A stretch of DNA of 64,000 bases. Source: Brevibacterium limosum. Its GTDB lineage: Bacteria > Actinomycetota > Actinomycetes > Actinomycetales > Brevibacteriaceae. This document shows, one piece after another, positions 25,380 through 34,173 of this stretch (position 1 is its first letter; every line of letters starts with the position of its first letter). The translations under genes and the position numbers were made by a program. The notes beneath the pieces were generated by a model. The model was not told the DNA's origin, searched no databases, and saw nothing but the letters and a program-made list of their open reading frames with translations. Location of the stretch: contig NZ_CP050154.1 of the NCBI RefSeq assembly GCF_011617705.1, positions 1,364,001 through 1,428,000 on the forward strand, in the 5' to 3' direction.

Positions 25380-26150
25380 TCAGCGGGCGACGGAGTCTGC
25401 GATGCGCTTCGTGTTCTCGGCCGTCTTGATGTTGGAGACGATGAGCTCGAGCACGAGACGGACGCCGATGACCCACAGTGCCGGGACGATCCAGCCGAAG
25501 ATGATCGCGAGGATCAGCGGCAGCACGTTGAAGCTCGGTCCGTCGTTGAAGTAGGCTGCGGCCGAACCGGCGGCGACTCCCGCGCTGATGCCGGCGATGA
25601 TGGTGGCGAGGTAGGACAGGGCCGCGACCACGATCGCGATGATGTAGATGAAGCCCGCCCACTTCACTGCGATGAAGCTGTCGAAGCGAATGTCGAACAG
25701 CGACTTGAAGAACCCGGTCTGAGGGGGCGTCGGCTGCGGAGCCTGACCATACGCGGGTTGGCCGTAGGCCGGCTGCCCATATGCCTGCTGCCCATATGCC
25801 TGTTGCTGTGCTGCACCCTGTGAGTAGGCGCCCTGCTGATACGGATCCTGCTGATAGGCTCCGGGCTGAGAATATCCGGCCTGCTGGTACGGTTGCCCCT
25901 GTGCCTGGTAGGCATTGGGATCATAGGTGCCCTGCTGGTACCCGGACTGAGCATCCTGCACTGCCTGCGTGTCCTGACCTGGTTGGTACCGAGCGTCCTG
26001 GCCCGGCTGGGCTTCCTGCGGGGACTGCGCTGACTGGTCCGAAGCGGATCGGGCGCTCTGCGGCTGGTCCCCGGCGCCGGAGTTCTGACCGTCGAGGTTC
26101 TGCTCAGCCGAGCTTCTGTTCGGGTCGTTCGGGTTCTGCGGTGTCGACAT
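25380..26150 (-). CDS. DUF4282 membrane protein with Gln/Tyr/Pro-rich N-terminus
   Basis: 256 residues. The first 150 or so are low complexity, with repeated YGQPAYGQPAYG, QQGAYSQG and PGQD units, no signal peptide and probably disordered. Then FFKSLFDIRFDSFIAVKWAG leads into two hydrophobic segments and ends EL IVSNIKTAENTKRI, the DUF4282 pattern. Function unknown; such Q/P-rich heads are common in actinobacterial membrane proteins. ATG 26150 with AAGGAC upstream (minus strand). Confidence 0.75.
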   Translation of the reverse strand: MSTPQNPNDPNRSSAEQNLDGQNSGAGDQPQSARSASDQSAQSPQEAQPGQDARYQPGQDTQAVQDAQSGYQQGTYDPNAYQAQGQPYQQAGYSQPGAYQQDPYQQGAYSQGAAQQQAYGQQAYGQPAYGQPAYGQAPQPTPPQTGFFKSLFDIRFDSFIAVKWAGFIYIIAIVVAALSYLATIIAGISAGVAAGSAAAYFNDGPSFNVLPLILAIIFGWIVPALWVIGVRLVLELIVSNIKTAENTKRIADSVAR

Positions 26151-26338
26151 GATCGTCCTTCTCGAGAATGGAACGCACCCCGAGCAGGGCACGCTCGCCT
26201 GATATCTGCCTGCAGTCGCAACCTATCAGGATGGGCCGACCCGCGGCAGGGCGACTGTCATCGTGGGAAGAACAGCGAAGCGATGACTCGGCCTACGTGC
26301 TCAGTCCACGGCACCGGGTTGAGCCCGCATCACCGCAC

Positions 26339-27358
26339 TCAGTCTGCAGTACCCGACTGAACCGCGAAGTCCTGACTGTCGGAGTCCGCTGAAGTCGAGC
26401 CGGAACGTCCGCAGTCCATCCCGGTCAGGCCGATACTCCACTCGATGGAAAGCTCGTCACCAGGGGCGACGATGTCGAAGTCCTCGCCAGCCTCGCCCGC
26501 GGCGAACGCATTGGGCGGACACGTCATCGGTTCGATCGCGATCGCCTGCCGGGCCAGATCTTCCCCGAGCCCGTCACCCGTGCACACCTGCCAGGTGCGG
26601 AATCCTGGTCCCATCCCGACGACGACTTCGCGCAGATCTGCACCCTTCAGCCGTGCCCGCGACCACCCGTCGATCCCGCGCCGAGGCTCGCCGAAAGCAT
26701 CGTCGAGGACCGTTCCGCCGATCATGCGCAGCGCCCGGAAATCCTTGCACACCATGCACGCGGAATCATCCGAGACGTGATCGGCCGGAACCGCGGTGCC
26801 GTCGTCGAAGGGACGCACCGTGGTGGGGATGAGCCGATCATCGGTCTCGAACCAGTGCGCAGCGGGAAGGACGAGCTGAGCCTCATCGACGAGGGCACTG
26901 CCCCCAGCCGAGAGCCACGGGTGGAAACCGAAACCGAACGGGGCGGGACCGGACCCCGTGTTGAGGGCACGGGCACGCATGCGCAGCTCCGCCTCGGCGA
27001 GTTCGAAATCCACCCGCAGGCCGAACTCGAACGGATACCCCTCCGAGGGCGGAAGCGCATACTCGAGACTGACTGCGGACTCGGTCCGCTCGAGCACGGA
27101 CCATTCGACGTCGGCGACCAGGCCGTGCAGCGCGGTATCGCGCTCGGGCTCGGTGATCGGCAGCTGATGACTGACGCCGGCGAAGTCGAAACGGCCCCCA
27201 TCGATCCGGTTCGGCCAGGGTGCGAGCACGGCTCCGTCGAAGGCATTCACCGGCACCACCACCGGGCGATCGCCGACGCTGAAGCGAAGCAGGCTCGCGC
27301 CGATGGGGGAGACGACCGCAGCAGACTCGCCGCAGGCGAGTTCGATGGTGGCGGTCAT
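26339..27358 (-). CDS. galM: aldose 1-epimerase (galactose mutarotase)
   Basis: Interconverts alpha and beta anomers of galactose or glucose before phosphorylation by GalK; cytosolic, 339 residues. Seen: LAPWPNRIDGG, the catalytic His regions ALHGLVADV and GFGFHPWL, and the catalytic Glu in AIEPMTCPPNAFA. ATG follows a CAGGAGACCC ribosome site. Divergent from galT-galK across a 118-base spacer that holds a long palindrome, so joint control is likely. Confidence 0.92.
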   Translation of the reverse strand: MTATIELACGESAAVVSPIGASLLRFSVGDRPVVVPVNAFDGAVLAPWPNRIDGGRFDFAGVSHQLPITEPERDTALHGLVADVEWSVLERTESAVSLEYALPPSEGYPFEFGLRVDFELAEAELRMRARALNTGSGPAPFGFGFHPWLSAGGSALVDEAQLVLPAAHWFETDDRLIPTTVRPFDDGTAVPADHVSDDSACMVCKDFRALRMIGGTVLDDAFGEPRRGIDGWSRARLKGADLREVVVGMGPGFRTWQVCTGDGLGEDLARQAIAIEPMTCPPNAFAAGEAGEDFDIVAPGDELSIEWSIGLTGMDCGRSGSTSADSDSQDFAVQSGTAD

Positions 27359-27435
27359 GGGTCTCCTGAGGCTCGACGGCGGGAAGAGCGGTTGCAGATA
27401 TTCTACGCTGTCCGCGCCCGTCCGAGCCGCCAGGT

Positions 27436-27462
27436 GTTAGCATTATGATCGAAAATGATAAC
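27436..27462 (+). promoter_or_regulatory. gal operator-like palindrome
   Basis: GTTANCATTNT-N5-ANAATGNTAAC, 11-base arms with two mismatches. It covers the galT -10 box TATGAT (27444-27449), so a bound protein would repress galT-galK and perhaps galM. The DeoR-type gene at 33355-34113 is the obvious candidate regulator; that link is inference. Confidence 0.6.
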
Positions 27463-27476
27463 TTTTGGGAGGTCTG

Positions 27477-28682
27477 ATGCCAGAGTCGCATCGCCGGGCG
27501 AACCTGTCCGATGGTCGTGAGATCCTGTTCTTCCAGGACCCCGACTCACCTGCACCGACGATCGCCACCGACTCCCGACCTCACGAACCGCGGCCCGACA
27601 GCGGCACCTTGCGCTTCGACGTCCTCACCGGCGAATGGGTCGCCGTGGCCACGCACCGGCAGACCCGCACCCACCTGCCCGCCGCCGCCGAATGCCCGCT
27701 GTGCCCGTCGGCGCCGGACCGTCCCACCGAGATCCCCGCCGCGGACTTCGACGTCGCCGTCTTCGAGAATCGCTTCCCATCGCTCGGCCCCGACCTCGGC
27801 GATGTTCCGTCGTCACACACAGTGGACGACACCTTCGCCGAGGCGGCCGCCGACTCCGCCGACGCCGTGACCTCTGCGCTGTCGGGACCGGGATACGGCC
27901 GCTGCGAAGTCGTCGTATTCTCCTCCGAACACACCGGATCTTTCGCCGAACTCGGCACCGAACGCGCCCGCACCGTCATCGACGCCTGGGCCAACCGGAC
28001 CGCTGAGCTGTCGGCGCTGCCGGGCATCGAACAGGTATTCATGTTCGAGAACCGCGGGGAGGAGATCGGGGTGACGATGAACCACCCGCACGGACAGATC
28101 TATGCTTACCCCTATGTCACCCCGCACACCGCGATCACCTCGGCCCGAGTCGATGAGCACTTCAGCCGCACCGGGCGACCGCTGCTCGGCGACGTGCTCG
28201 CGTTCGAACGCGAGTCAGGGGAGCGGATGATCCTCGAAACCGATCACTTCTCCGCCTTCGTGCCCTTCGCCGCCCGCTGGCCGATCGAAGTCCACATCGT
28301 CCCTCACCGCCAAGTGGGAAGCGTCGACGAACTCGACGATACCGAACGCGACGACCTGGCCCGCGTCTACCCGGAGGTGCTGCAGCGCATCGACGGCCTC
28401 TACCCGAGCCCCACGCCGTATATCGCGGCCTGGCACCAGGCGCCGGTCAACAGCGCCGACCATCGCGCCGAATGGCTCCACCTCGAGATCACAAGCCCGC
28501 GCCGGGCGGAGAACAAGCTGAAGTTCCTCGCCGGGTCGGAGGCCGCCATGGGCGCCTTCGTCGGTGACGTCTCTGCCGAGGAGACCGCAGCCAGGCTGCG
28601 CGCGGTGACCCTGGAACCCCTCGCCGAGGCGGCCGTGACCGCGACCGCTCCAGCCCGCGACAAGGAAGGGGACCGTCGATGA
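27477..28682 (+). CDS. galT: galactose-1-phosphate uridylyltransferase
   Basis: Leloir pathway: exchanges UMP between UDP-glucose and galactose-1-phosphate. 401 residues. Seen: zinc-type CPLCPS, FENRFPSLGPD, and the active-site triad region NHPHGQIYAYPY with the nucleophilic His. ATG 27477 has GGGAGG 4 bases upstream. The stop overlaps the galK start (ATGA), so the two are coupled. The promoter is covered by the palindrome at 27436-27462. No UDP-glucose 4-epimerase is in the window. Confidence 0.95.
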   Translation: MPESHRRANLSDGREILFFQDPDSPAPTIATDSRPHEPRPDSGTLRFDVLTGEWVAVATHRQTRTHLPAAAECPLCPSAPDRPTEIPAADFDVAVFENRFPSLGPDLGDVPSSHTVDDTFAEAAADSADAVTSALSGPGYGRCEVVVFSSEHTGSFAELGTERARTVIDAWANRTAELSALPGIEQVFMFENRGEEIGVTMNHPHGQIYAYPYVTPHTAITSARVDEHFSRTGRPLLGDVLAFERESGERMILETDHFSAFVPFAARWPIEVHIVPHRQVGSVDELDDTERDDLARVYPEVLQRIDGLYPSPTPYIAAWHQAPVNSADHRAEWLHLEITSPRRAENKLKFLAGSEAAMGAFVGDVSAEETAARLRAVTLEPLAEAAVTATAPARDKEGDRR

Positions 28683-29965
28683 GCGCCGTGACGCCTCAGG
28701 CGGTTGAGGCCCCAACTCCCCAACATCTCGCCGAGGAGTTCGTGGCCCTGTTCGGATACCGGCCGCTCGGGTCCTTCCGCGCGCCGGGACGCGTGAACTT
28801 CATCGGCGAACACACGGACTACAACTCAGGTCTCGTCCTGCCCATCGCCATCGACCGAGCCGTGTACGTCGCCATCGGTCAGCGATCCGAGGCCAGCGCC
28901 GAGGGACGAACCGAGGGCGGGGCTGGAGAGATCGGGACTGCGGACCCGCCTCGGCGTGGTGAGAGCATTCGCATCGTCTCCGATCATCGCGATGACACTG
29001 GTCAGCGTATGTCGGGCCAGTTCACGGCCGCGGAGCTTATGCCCGGAACCCTGCCCGGGTGGCTCAGCCACCCCGCGGGCGTCGTCGACGAGATCGCGAA
29101 GACCACGGGCACGGTCGTCGGCGGTGTCGACCTCTACATCGAGTCCACTGTGCCCGTCGGTGCCGGACTGTCGTCATCACATGCACTCGAAGTCGCGGTG
29201 CTCATCGCCCTCGACGAGGTGTTCGGTCTCGGCCTCGACGACCGGGAGAAGGTGCTGCTGACGCAGCGGGCCGAGAACGATTTCGTCGGAGCGCCGACGG
29301 GAATCGTCGACCAGGCCGCATCGATCATGACCGAGACCGGGCACGCACTCTTCCTCGACTGCCGCGACCTCGGTGCTCGGCAGATTCCCTTCGACCTCGA
29401 CACGGAGGGGCTCAGACTCCTCGTCATCGACTCGAAGGTCTCGCATTCGCACAGTGAGAGCGGGTACGGGGCCAGGCGGAAGAGCTGCGAGGAATCCGCC
29501 GCGATCTTCGGTGTCGACAGTCTGCGGGAACTCGCCGATGACGTCGACCTGAGCGGACTCACCGACGAACAGCGCAAGCGAGTGCGACACGTCCTCGCCG
29601 AAAACGCGCGAGTCCGCGCCACCGTCGAACTGCTCGAAGACAATGAACGCTCGCACGGCAGCGACCATGACGCACGCATCCGGGCGATCGGTGATCTGCT
29701 GGTGGCCTCCCACGAATCGCTGGCTCATGACTATGAGGTCTCCTGCGCCGAACTCGATGTTGCGGTGACGGCCGCGATGGGCGCTGGGGCACTCGGGGCG
29801 CGGATGATCGGCGGCGGCTTCGGAGGCTCGGCGATCGCCCTCATCGACGCAGGTCGAGTCGATGACGTGGGCGATGCCGTCAGTGCGGCATTCGCCGAGC
29901 ACGGCTACCGGAAACCGGACATCTTCGCCGTCAGCGCGGGCCGGGGCGCCGCCCGGTTCGACTGA
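28679..29965 (+). CDS. galK: galactokinase
   Basis: GHMP kinase that phosphorylates galactose at C1. 428 residues, slightly long because of a Gly/Glu/Arg-rich insertion (SEASAEGRTEGGAGEIG) near residue 75-95. Seen: APGRVNFIGEHTDYNSG (galactokinase signature), PVGAGLSSSHALEVAV (GHMP ATP loop), and MIGGGFGGSAIAL near the C-terminus. ATGA overlap with galT. Downstream 365 bases hold no gene. Confidence 0.95.
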   Translation: MSAVTPQAVEAPTPQHLAEEFVALFGYRPLGSFRAPGRVNFIGEHTDYNSGLVLPIAIDRAVYVAIGQRSEASAEGRTEGGAGEIGTADPPRRGESIRIVSDHRDDTGQRMSGQFTAAELMPGTLPGWLSHPAGVVDEIAKTTGTVVGGVDLYIESTVPVGAGLSSSHALEVAVLIALDEVFGLGLDDREKVLLTQRAENDFVGAPTGIVDQAASIMTETGHALFLDCRDLGARQIPFDLDTEGLRLLVIDSKVSHSHSESGYGARRKSCEESAAIFGVDSLRELADDVDLSGLTDEQRKRVRHVLAENARVRATVELLEDNERSHGSDHDARIRAIGDLLVASHESLAHDYEVSCAELDVAVTAAMGAGALGARMIGGGFGGSAIALIDAGRVDDVGDAVSAAFAEHGYRKPDIFAVSAGRGAARFD

Positions 29966-30330
29966 ACCACGGGTGCGCCTGAGTCACAGGTTCGACTGCT
30001 CCGCAGGCTCGACCAGGGCGTTGACTCCTTGGGCTGTGTTCGCGTCGGTGGGCCACACTGCCGCGTTTCGATGGGGCACGGTCACAGCGGCGTCGTGGCA
30101 ACGGTGCGATCCGGCGAATCGGTACACCTTGTTTTGAACTGCCCGCCGAAGAACGTGATGATTCCAGAGAAAGCGGGACCAAAACAGCCTTCGCCGCCAG
30201 GCACCACACGGTGCCGCTGTTGACTCCGCGAATCCGGGCGGTTCATGCTTGAGCCTCAGGCAGTGATGGCGGACGGAACGGCTCAGGCGGCGATGGCTGG
30301 GGCGATGAGCTCGGACGGGCGGGGGGCGGT
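29966..30330. other. 365-base spacer after galK
   Basis: No gene or RNA recognised. A partial stem, GGTTCGA ... TCGACC near 29989-30014, may help end the gal transcript. A short purine-rich run GGGCGGGGGGCGG precedes the next start. Confidence 0.4.
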
Positions 30331-31170
30331 ATGCACATCTGCGACGTCAATGGGGTGAGCCTCGGCGTCGACGAGTTCGGCGCAGCGGATTCGCCGCTGA
30401 TTCTCTGCCTCGGCGCACCGACCATGCTGTCCTGGCCCGATGCTCTGTGTCGGCAGCTGGCAGAGCAGGGGCGCCACGTTGTGCGCTGCGACCTCCGCGA
30501 TGCCGGAGCCTCGAGCAGCGGCGACCTGACAGCCCCGAACTACACTCTGCGAGATCTCGCCGCCGATGCCGCCGGACTCGCTCGGGCCTTCGACGACCGG
30601 CCTGCGCATCTGGCGGGAAGCGGCATCAGCGGGATGATTGCGCAGGTCGCAGCTCTCGACTTTCCGGCTGCGTTCTCGGCGCTCACTCTCATAGCGACGC
30701 GGCCGGTCGCTCCCGGACCCGTCGATGACGACCTGCCGGATCATGATCAGGCCACGATGGGCCCGCTCTTCTCGAGGCCGCAGCCGGACTGGGCGGACGT
30801 CGAATCGGTGGCTGACTTCATGGCTGAGGGTGCGAAGATCCTCGGTGATGACCCCGCCGAGGCGCGCGCAGTCGCTGCGCGGATCTGGGCCCGGACCCTG
30901 AGTTCCGATTCGGGGGCGCACCAGGCCGATCAGTTGGGAATGGTCTTCTCCCGACTCGACTGCCGGCCTCGCTGGAGGGAACGGCTCTCGCAGCTGCAGC
31001 TGCCGACGCTGGTCGTGCACGGCCGCCTCGACCCGTTCTTCCCCCTGGGCAACGGAGAGGTGATCGCCCGGGAGATTCCAGGTGCCCGGCTGCTCATCCT
31101 CGACGAGGCGTCCAGGTCCGTGCCTGCCGCGGACATCCCCGAGGTCGCGGCGGCCATGGCCGCGCTCTGA
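30331..31170 (+). CDS. alpha/beta-hydrolase-fold protein lacking catalytic Ser and His
   Basis: 279 residues, clearly of the alpha/beta-hydrolase group whose nucleophile motif reads GASMGGMIAQ. Here the motif is GSGISGMIAQ: the nucleophile position is Gly98. The acid Asp234 (HGRLDPFF) is kept, but the C-terminal catalytic His position is Arg262 (EASRSVPA). The frame is intact with no stop or frameshift, so it is either a non-catalytic binding protein or an early pseudogene. Convergent with the small membrane protein gene. Ribosome site is a G-rich run rather than a clear AGGAG. Confidence 0.7.
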   Translation: MHICDVNGVSLGVDEFGAADSPLILCLGAPTMLSWPDALCRQLAEQGRHVVRCDLRDAGASSSGDLTAPNYTLRDLAADAAGLARAFDDRPAHLAGSGISGMIAQVAALDFPAAFSALTLIATRPVAPGPVDDDLPDHDQATMGPLFSRPQPDWADVESVADFMAEGAKILGDDPAEARAVAARIWARTLSSDSGAHQADQLGMVFSRLDCRPRWRERLSQLQLPTLVVHGRLDPFFPLGNGEVIAREIPGARLLILDEASRSVPAADIPEVAAAMAAL

Positions 31171-31195
31171 CTCGGCACCGCGGAATCTCAGGGAA

Positions 31196-31489
31196 TCAGC
31201 GGGTGCCGGGAGCCGCCTCGGTGTCGGTGCCTGCATCGTCGCCGCGAGTTTCGACGATGCGGATCGGACGCAGCTTCGCCCAGATGAGGAAGACGGCAGC
31301 GGCGATGATGAGACCGATCCCGGTCCACAGGTTCGCGTCGACCCCGCCGGTGCGCTCGGCCTCGTCGGGGGTGAAGCCGACGATTCCGGCGATCGTGAGG
31401 ATGACGCCGAAGATCGCCAGCAGCACACCGATGAAGTTGCGTACGTCGAACGCGCCTGCGGTCTTGGTCAGTTCGTTGGGTTTGCTCAT
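31196..31489 (-). CDS. small two-segment membrane protein downstream of the symporter
   Basis: 97 residues with two hydrophobic segments (FIGVLLAIFGVILTIAGIVG and IGLIIAAAVFLIWAKL) and a charged C-terminus. Start ATG 31489 with AGGAG just after the symporter stop, so it is almost certainly cotranscribed with it. I do not recognise the family. Position suggests an accessory subunit of the transporter, which is inference only. Confidence 0.65.
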   Translation of the reverse strand: MSKPNELTKTAGAFDVRNFIGVLLAIFGVILTIAGIVGFTPDEAERTGGVDANLWTGIGLIIAAAVFLIWAKLRPIRIVETRGDDAGTDTEAAPGTR

Positions 31490-31506
31490 GGGTCTCACTG
31501 GCTCCT

Positions 31507-33204
31507 TTAGCCGAAGGTCACGTTGAGGATGATGACGAGCACCAGGGCGACACCCGCGACGGGCACCGGACGCTTCCAGAATGGCGCCTTCGGTTCGCTG
31601 AGGTCCTCGAAGTCGGACTTCGGGGTCTCAGAGTAGACGAGTCCGCGCAGTTCGGCAGCGGGTTTCGGCGTGGTGAACAGAGTGACGATCACCGACAGGA
31701 CGATGTCGACGATGAATGCGGTGCTGGCGGCGAGGAACGCGGCACCCTGACCGGGCAGGTCGAGGACTCCGGTCTCGGCGAGGATGAACACGGCCACGGC
31801 CGAGAGCGTGCCGCCGACGAGGCCGACCCAACCGGCGGTCGCCGACATCCGCTTCCAGAACATACCGAGGATGAACGTGGCGAACAGCGGAGCGTTGAAG
31901 AAGCCGAACAGCGTCTGCAGGTAGTCCATGAGGTTGGAGAAGTTGCCCGCGATGAGAGCTGTGAAGATCGCGACGACACAGGCGCCGATCGTGGCCCAGC
32001 GGCCGATCTTCAGGTAGTAGTCGTCCTCGCGGTCCTTGACCACGTACTGCTGCCACAGGTCATAGCTGAAGACCGTGTTGAACGCGGAGATGTTCGCGGC
32101 CATACCGGCCATGAACGCGGCGAGGAGACCGGCGATCGCAACACCGAGCAGACCGTTGGGCAGGACCTCGCGCATGAGCAGCAGGAGCGCATCGTTATAT
32201 GTCACACCCGTCTGTTCCAGCGCGGTCGCCTCGTCGATGGAGGCCGAGATCTCCTTGAACTGCGTCATCTGCGGAACGAGCACCGCGGCGATCATGCCGG
32301 GGACGACGACGATGAAGGGGATGAGCATCTTCGGGAAGGCGCCGATGATCGGGGTCAGACGTGCGGCATTGATCGACTTCGAAGCCATGGCGCGCTGGAC
32401 CTCGACGAAGTTCGTCGTCCAGTAGCCGAAGGAGAGGACGAAGCCGAGGCCGAAGACGATGCCGACGACGGAGAGGACGGGGTTGGAGAAGCCGGAGAGC
32501 TGCTCGCCGGGCCAGCTGCTCAGCTGTTCGGCGCCGAGCATTCCGTCATTGCTCACCTTTTCGACCAGTCCGTCCCAGCCGCCGACGCGGTTGAGGCCGA
32601 TGAGGGTGAGCGGCAGGAGAGCCGCGACGATGACGAAGAACTGCAGCACCTCGTTGTAGATCGCTGCGCTCAGCCCGCCGAGGGTGATGTAGGACAGGAC
32701 GATGGCGGCGGCGACGATGAGCGTGATCCACAGCGGCCAGCCGAGCAGACGGTTGACGATCGTGCCCAGCAGGAACAGGTTGACGCCGGCGATGAGCAGC
32801 TGCGCGATGGCGAAGGACAGCGCGTTGACCAGGTGCGCACCCGTGCCGAAGCGTTTGCGCATGAACTCCGGAACCGACCGGACCTTCGAGCCGTAGTAGA
32901 AGGGCATCATGACGACGCCGAGGAACAGCATCGCCGGGACCGCGCCGATCCAGAAATAGTGCATCGTGGGCATGCCGTACTGGGCGCCCGTGGCGGACAT
33001 GCCCATGATCTCCACGGCGCCGAGGTTGGCCGAGACGAACGCGAGAGCCGTGACCCACGCCGGCAGGCTCCGTCCGGAGAGGAGGAACTCGATGCTCGAG
33101 GAGATTCCGCGCTTGGCGAACCACCCGATTCCGAGGACGAAGATGAAGTAGATCGCTATCAGCAGATAGTCGATCCACTGTGCGTCCAAGCGGATTGCTT
33201 CCAA
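31507..33204 (-). CDS. sodium/solute symporter (SSS family, SGLT-like)
   Basis: About 14 membrane segments, 565 residues. Family marks: SIEFLLSGRSLPAWVTALAF near the N-terminus, SYITLGGLSAAIYNEVLQF, GFGLGFVLSFGYWTTNF with an SGLT-like core. The gal genes nearby make galactose or a related sugar the likely substrate (inference). TTG 33204 is chosen because GGAGG stands 4 bases before it; an earlier in-frame TTG at 33237 has no ribosome site. The leader contains two 19-bp direct repeats and, further up, a GATC palindrome. Confidence 0.88.
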   Translation of the reverse strand: MEAIRLDAQWIDYLLIAIYFIFVLGIGWFAKRGISSSIEFLLSGRSLPAWVTALAFVSANLGAVEIMGMSATGAQYGMPTMHYFWIGAVPAMLFLGVVMMPFYYGSKVRSVPEFMRKRFGTGAHLVNALSFAIAQLLIAGVNLFLLGTIVNRLLGWPLWITLIVAAAIVLSYITLGGLSAAIYNEVLQFFVIVAALLPLTLIGLNRVGGWDGLVEKVSNDGMLGAEQLSSWPGEQLSGFSNPVLSVVGIVFGLGFVLSFGYWTTNFVEVQRAMASKSINAARLTPIIGAFPKMLIPFIVVVPGMIAAVLVPQMTQFKEISASIDEATALEQTGVTYNDALLLLMREVLPNGLLGVAIAGLLAAFMAGMAANISAFNTVFSYDLWQQYVVKDREDDYYLKIGRWATIGACVVAIFTALIAGNFSNLMDYLQTLFGFFNAPLFATFILGMFWKRMSATAGWVGLVGGTLSAVAVFILAETGVLDLPGQGAAFLAASTAFIVDIVLSVIVTLFTTPKPAAELRGLVYSETPKSDFEDLSEPKAPFWKRPVPVAGVALVLVIILNVTFG

Positions 33205-33216
33205 GGTTCCTCCATA

Positions 33217-33258
33217 TGCGTCAGTGCATGGCTGCAAAGTGCGTCAGTGCATGGCTGC
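33217..33258. repeat. two 19-bp direct repeats in the symporter leader
   Basis: TGCGTCAGTGCATGGCTGC at 33217-33235 and again, identical, at 33240-33258, a 23-base period (about two helical turns). Lies between the probable -10 (TAAAGT, minus strand near 33290) and the ribosome site. Confidence 0.8.
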
Positions 33259-33306
33259 GTGTGGTGTGTGACACCCCGAGTGGACACTTTAGAGGATTGT
33301 GAGCCT

Positions 33307-33320
33307 GATCGCTAGTGATC
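33307..33320. promoter_or_regulatory. GATC-N-CTAG-N-GATC palindrome upstream of the symporter
   Basis: GATCGCTAGTGATC, symmetric except for one base pair, near the -35 region expected for the symporter promoter. Candidate binding site for the adjacent DeoR-type regulator. Confidence 0.5.
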
Positions 33321-33354
33321 GAACCTGAACAGTTTTGATCGTTTGACGGAAAGG

Positions 33355-34113
33355 TCAGACGACCTCGACCTCGACACCCGCCTCACGCAGGGCAGCGAGT
33401 TCGGACTCCTCACTCTTCGAATCCGTGATGAGCTGCTGGATCTGCTCGGTCGGGACGGTGAGCACCGACGAGCGGAGCCCGACCTTCGTGTGATCGACGA
33501 GAGCAGTGACGTGCCCCGCCCCGGCGGCCATGGCCCGGTCGGTATCGGCGACGGGGAATGCCGGAGTCGACAGGCCGAAGTCCGCGGCCAGGCCGTTGCC
33601 GGAGAGGAAGACGGTATCGGCGCGCAGGCCGAGCAGCTGCGACACCGTGCCGCCGCCGACGAACGCCCGGATCGAATGCCGCAGCAGACCGCCGACGACG
33701 ATGACCTCATTGTCGGGGGAGGAGACCATGGCCTCGGCGACCAGCAGCGAATTCGTCACCACGCGCAGGCCCGAACGCGTCACGAGCTCGTTGGCCAACA
33801 GTTCGGTCGTCGTGCCCGGGCCGAGCGCCACGACATCGCCGTTGCGTACCTGCGTCGCCGCAGCGCGGGCGATCGCCGACTTCTCGGCCAGAGCCTGCTC
33901 GAGCTTCTCCGCATAGCTCGACTCCCGCGCGCTCGAAGCGAGCACGGCACCGCCGTGGGTGCGGATGAGCCTGCCCTCCTCGGCGAGCTGATCGAGGTCA
34001 CGGCGGATCGTCACCGCCGAGGTGTCGAGCTTCTCCGACAGGGCGGTGATGGAGACGGCGCCGTCTCTCTCGATCGTGTCGACGATGATATTGCGTCTCT
34101 GGGCGGCGATCAT
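33355..34113 (-). CDS. DeoR-family transcriptional regulator
   Basis: 252 residues: N-terminal DeoR winged helix (ALSEKLDTSAVTIRRDLDQL) and a C-terminal sugar-phosphate-sensing domain (VALGPGTTTELLANEL, VVGGLLR, LSGNGLAADFGLS). Such proteins usually repress sugar genes and are released by a phosphorylated sugar. It is encoded just upstream of the symporter on the same strand and 5.4 kb from galK. TACGAT (34125-34120) ends 6 bases before ATG 34113, so the mRNA is probably leaderless. Confidence 0.88.
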   Translation of the reverse strand: MIAAQRRNIIVDTIERDGAVSITALSEKLDTSAVTIRRDLDQLAEEGRLIRTHGGAVLASSARESSYAEKLEQALAEKSAIARAAATQVRNGDVVALGPGTTTELLANELVTRSGLRVVTNSLLVAEAMVSSPDNEVIVVGGLLRHSIRAFVGGGTVSQLLGLRADTVFLSGNGLAADFGLSTPAFPVADTDRAMAAGAGHVTALVDHTKVGLRSSVLTVPTEQIQQLITDSKSEESELAALREAGVEVEVV

Positions 34114-34173
34114 GGGGCCATCGTACAAGCCCGGGAGAATGACCTCCCGGGCCCGCGAAGAGTTCAGCCGTAC

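Noticed and set aside
30331..31170. Frameshifted pseudogene
   Set aside because: The frame is intact over the full family length; only the catalytic residues differ.
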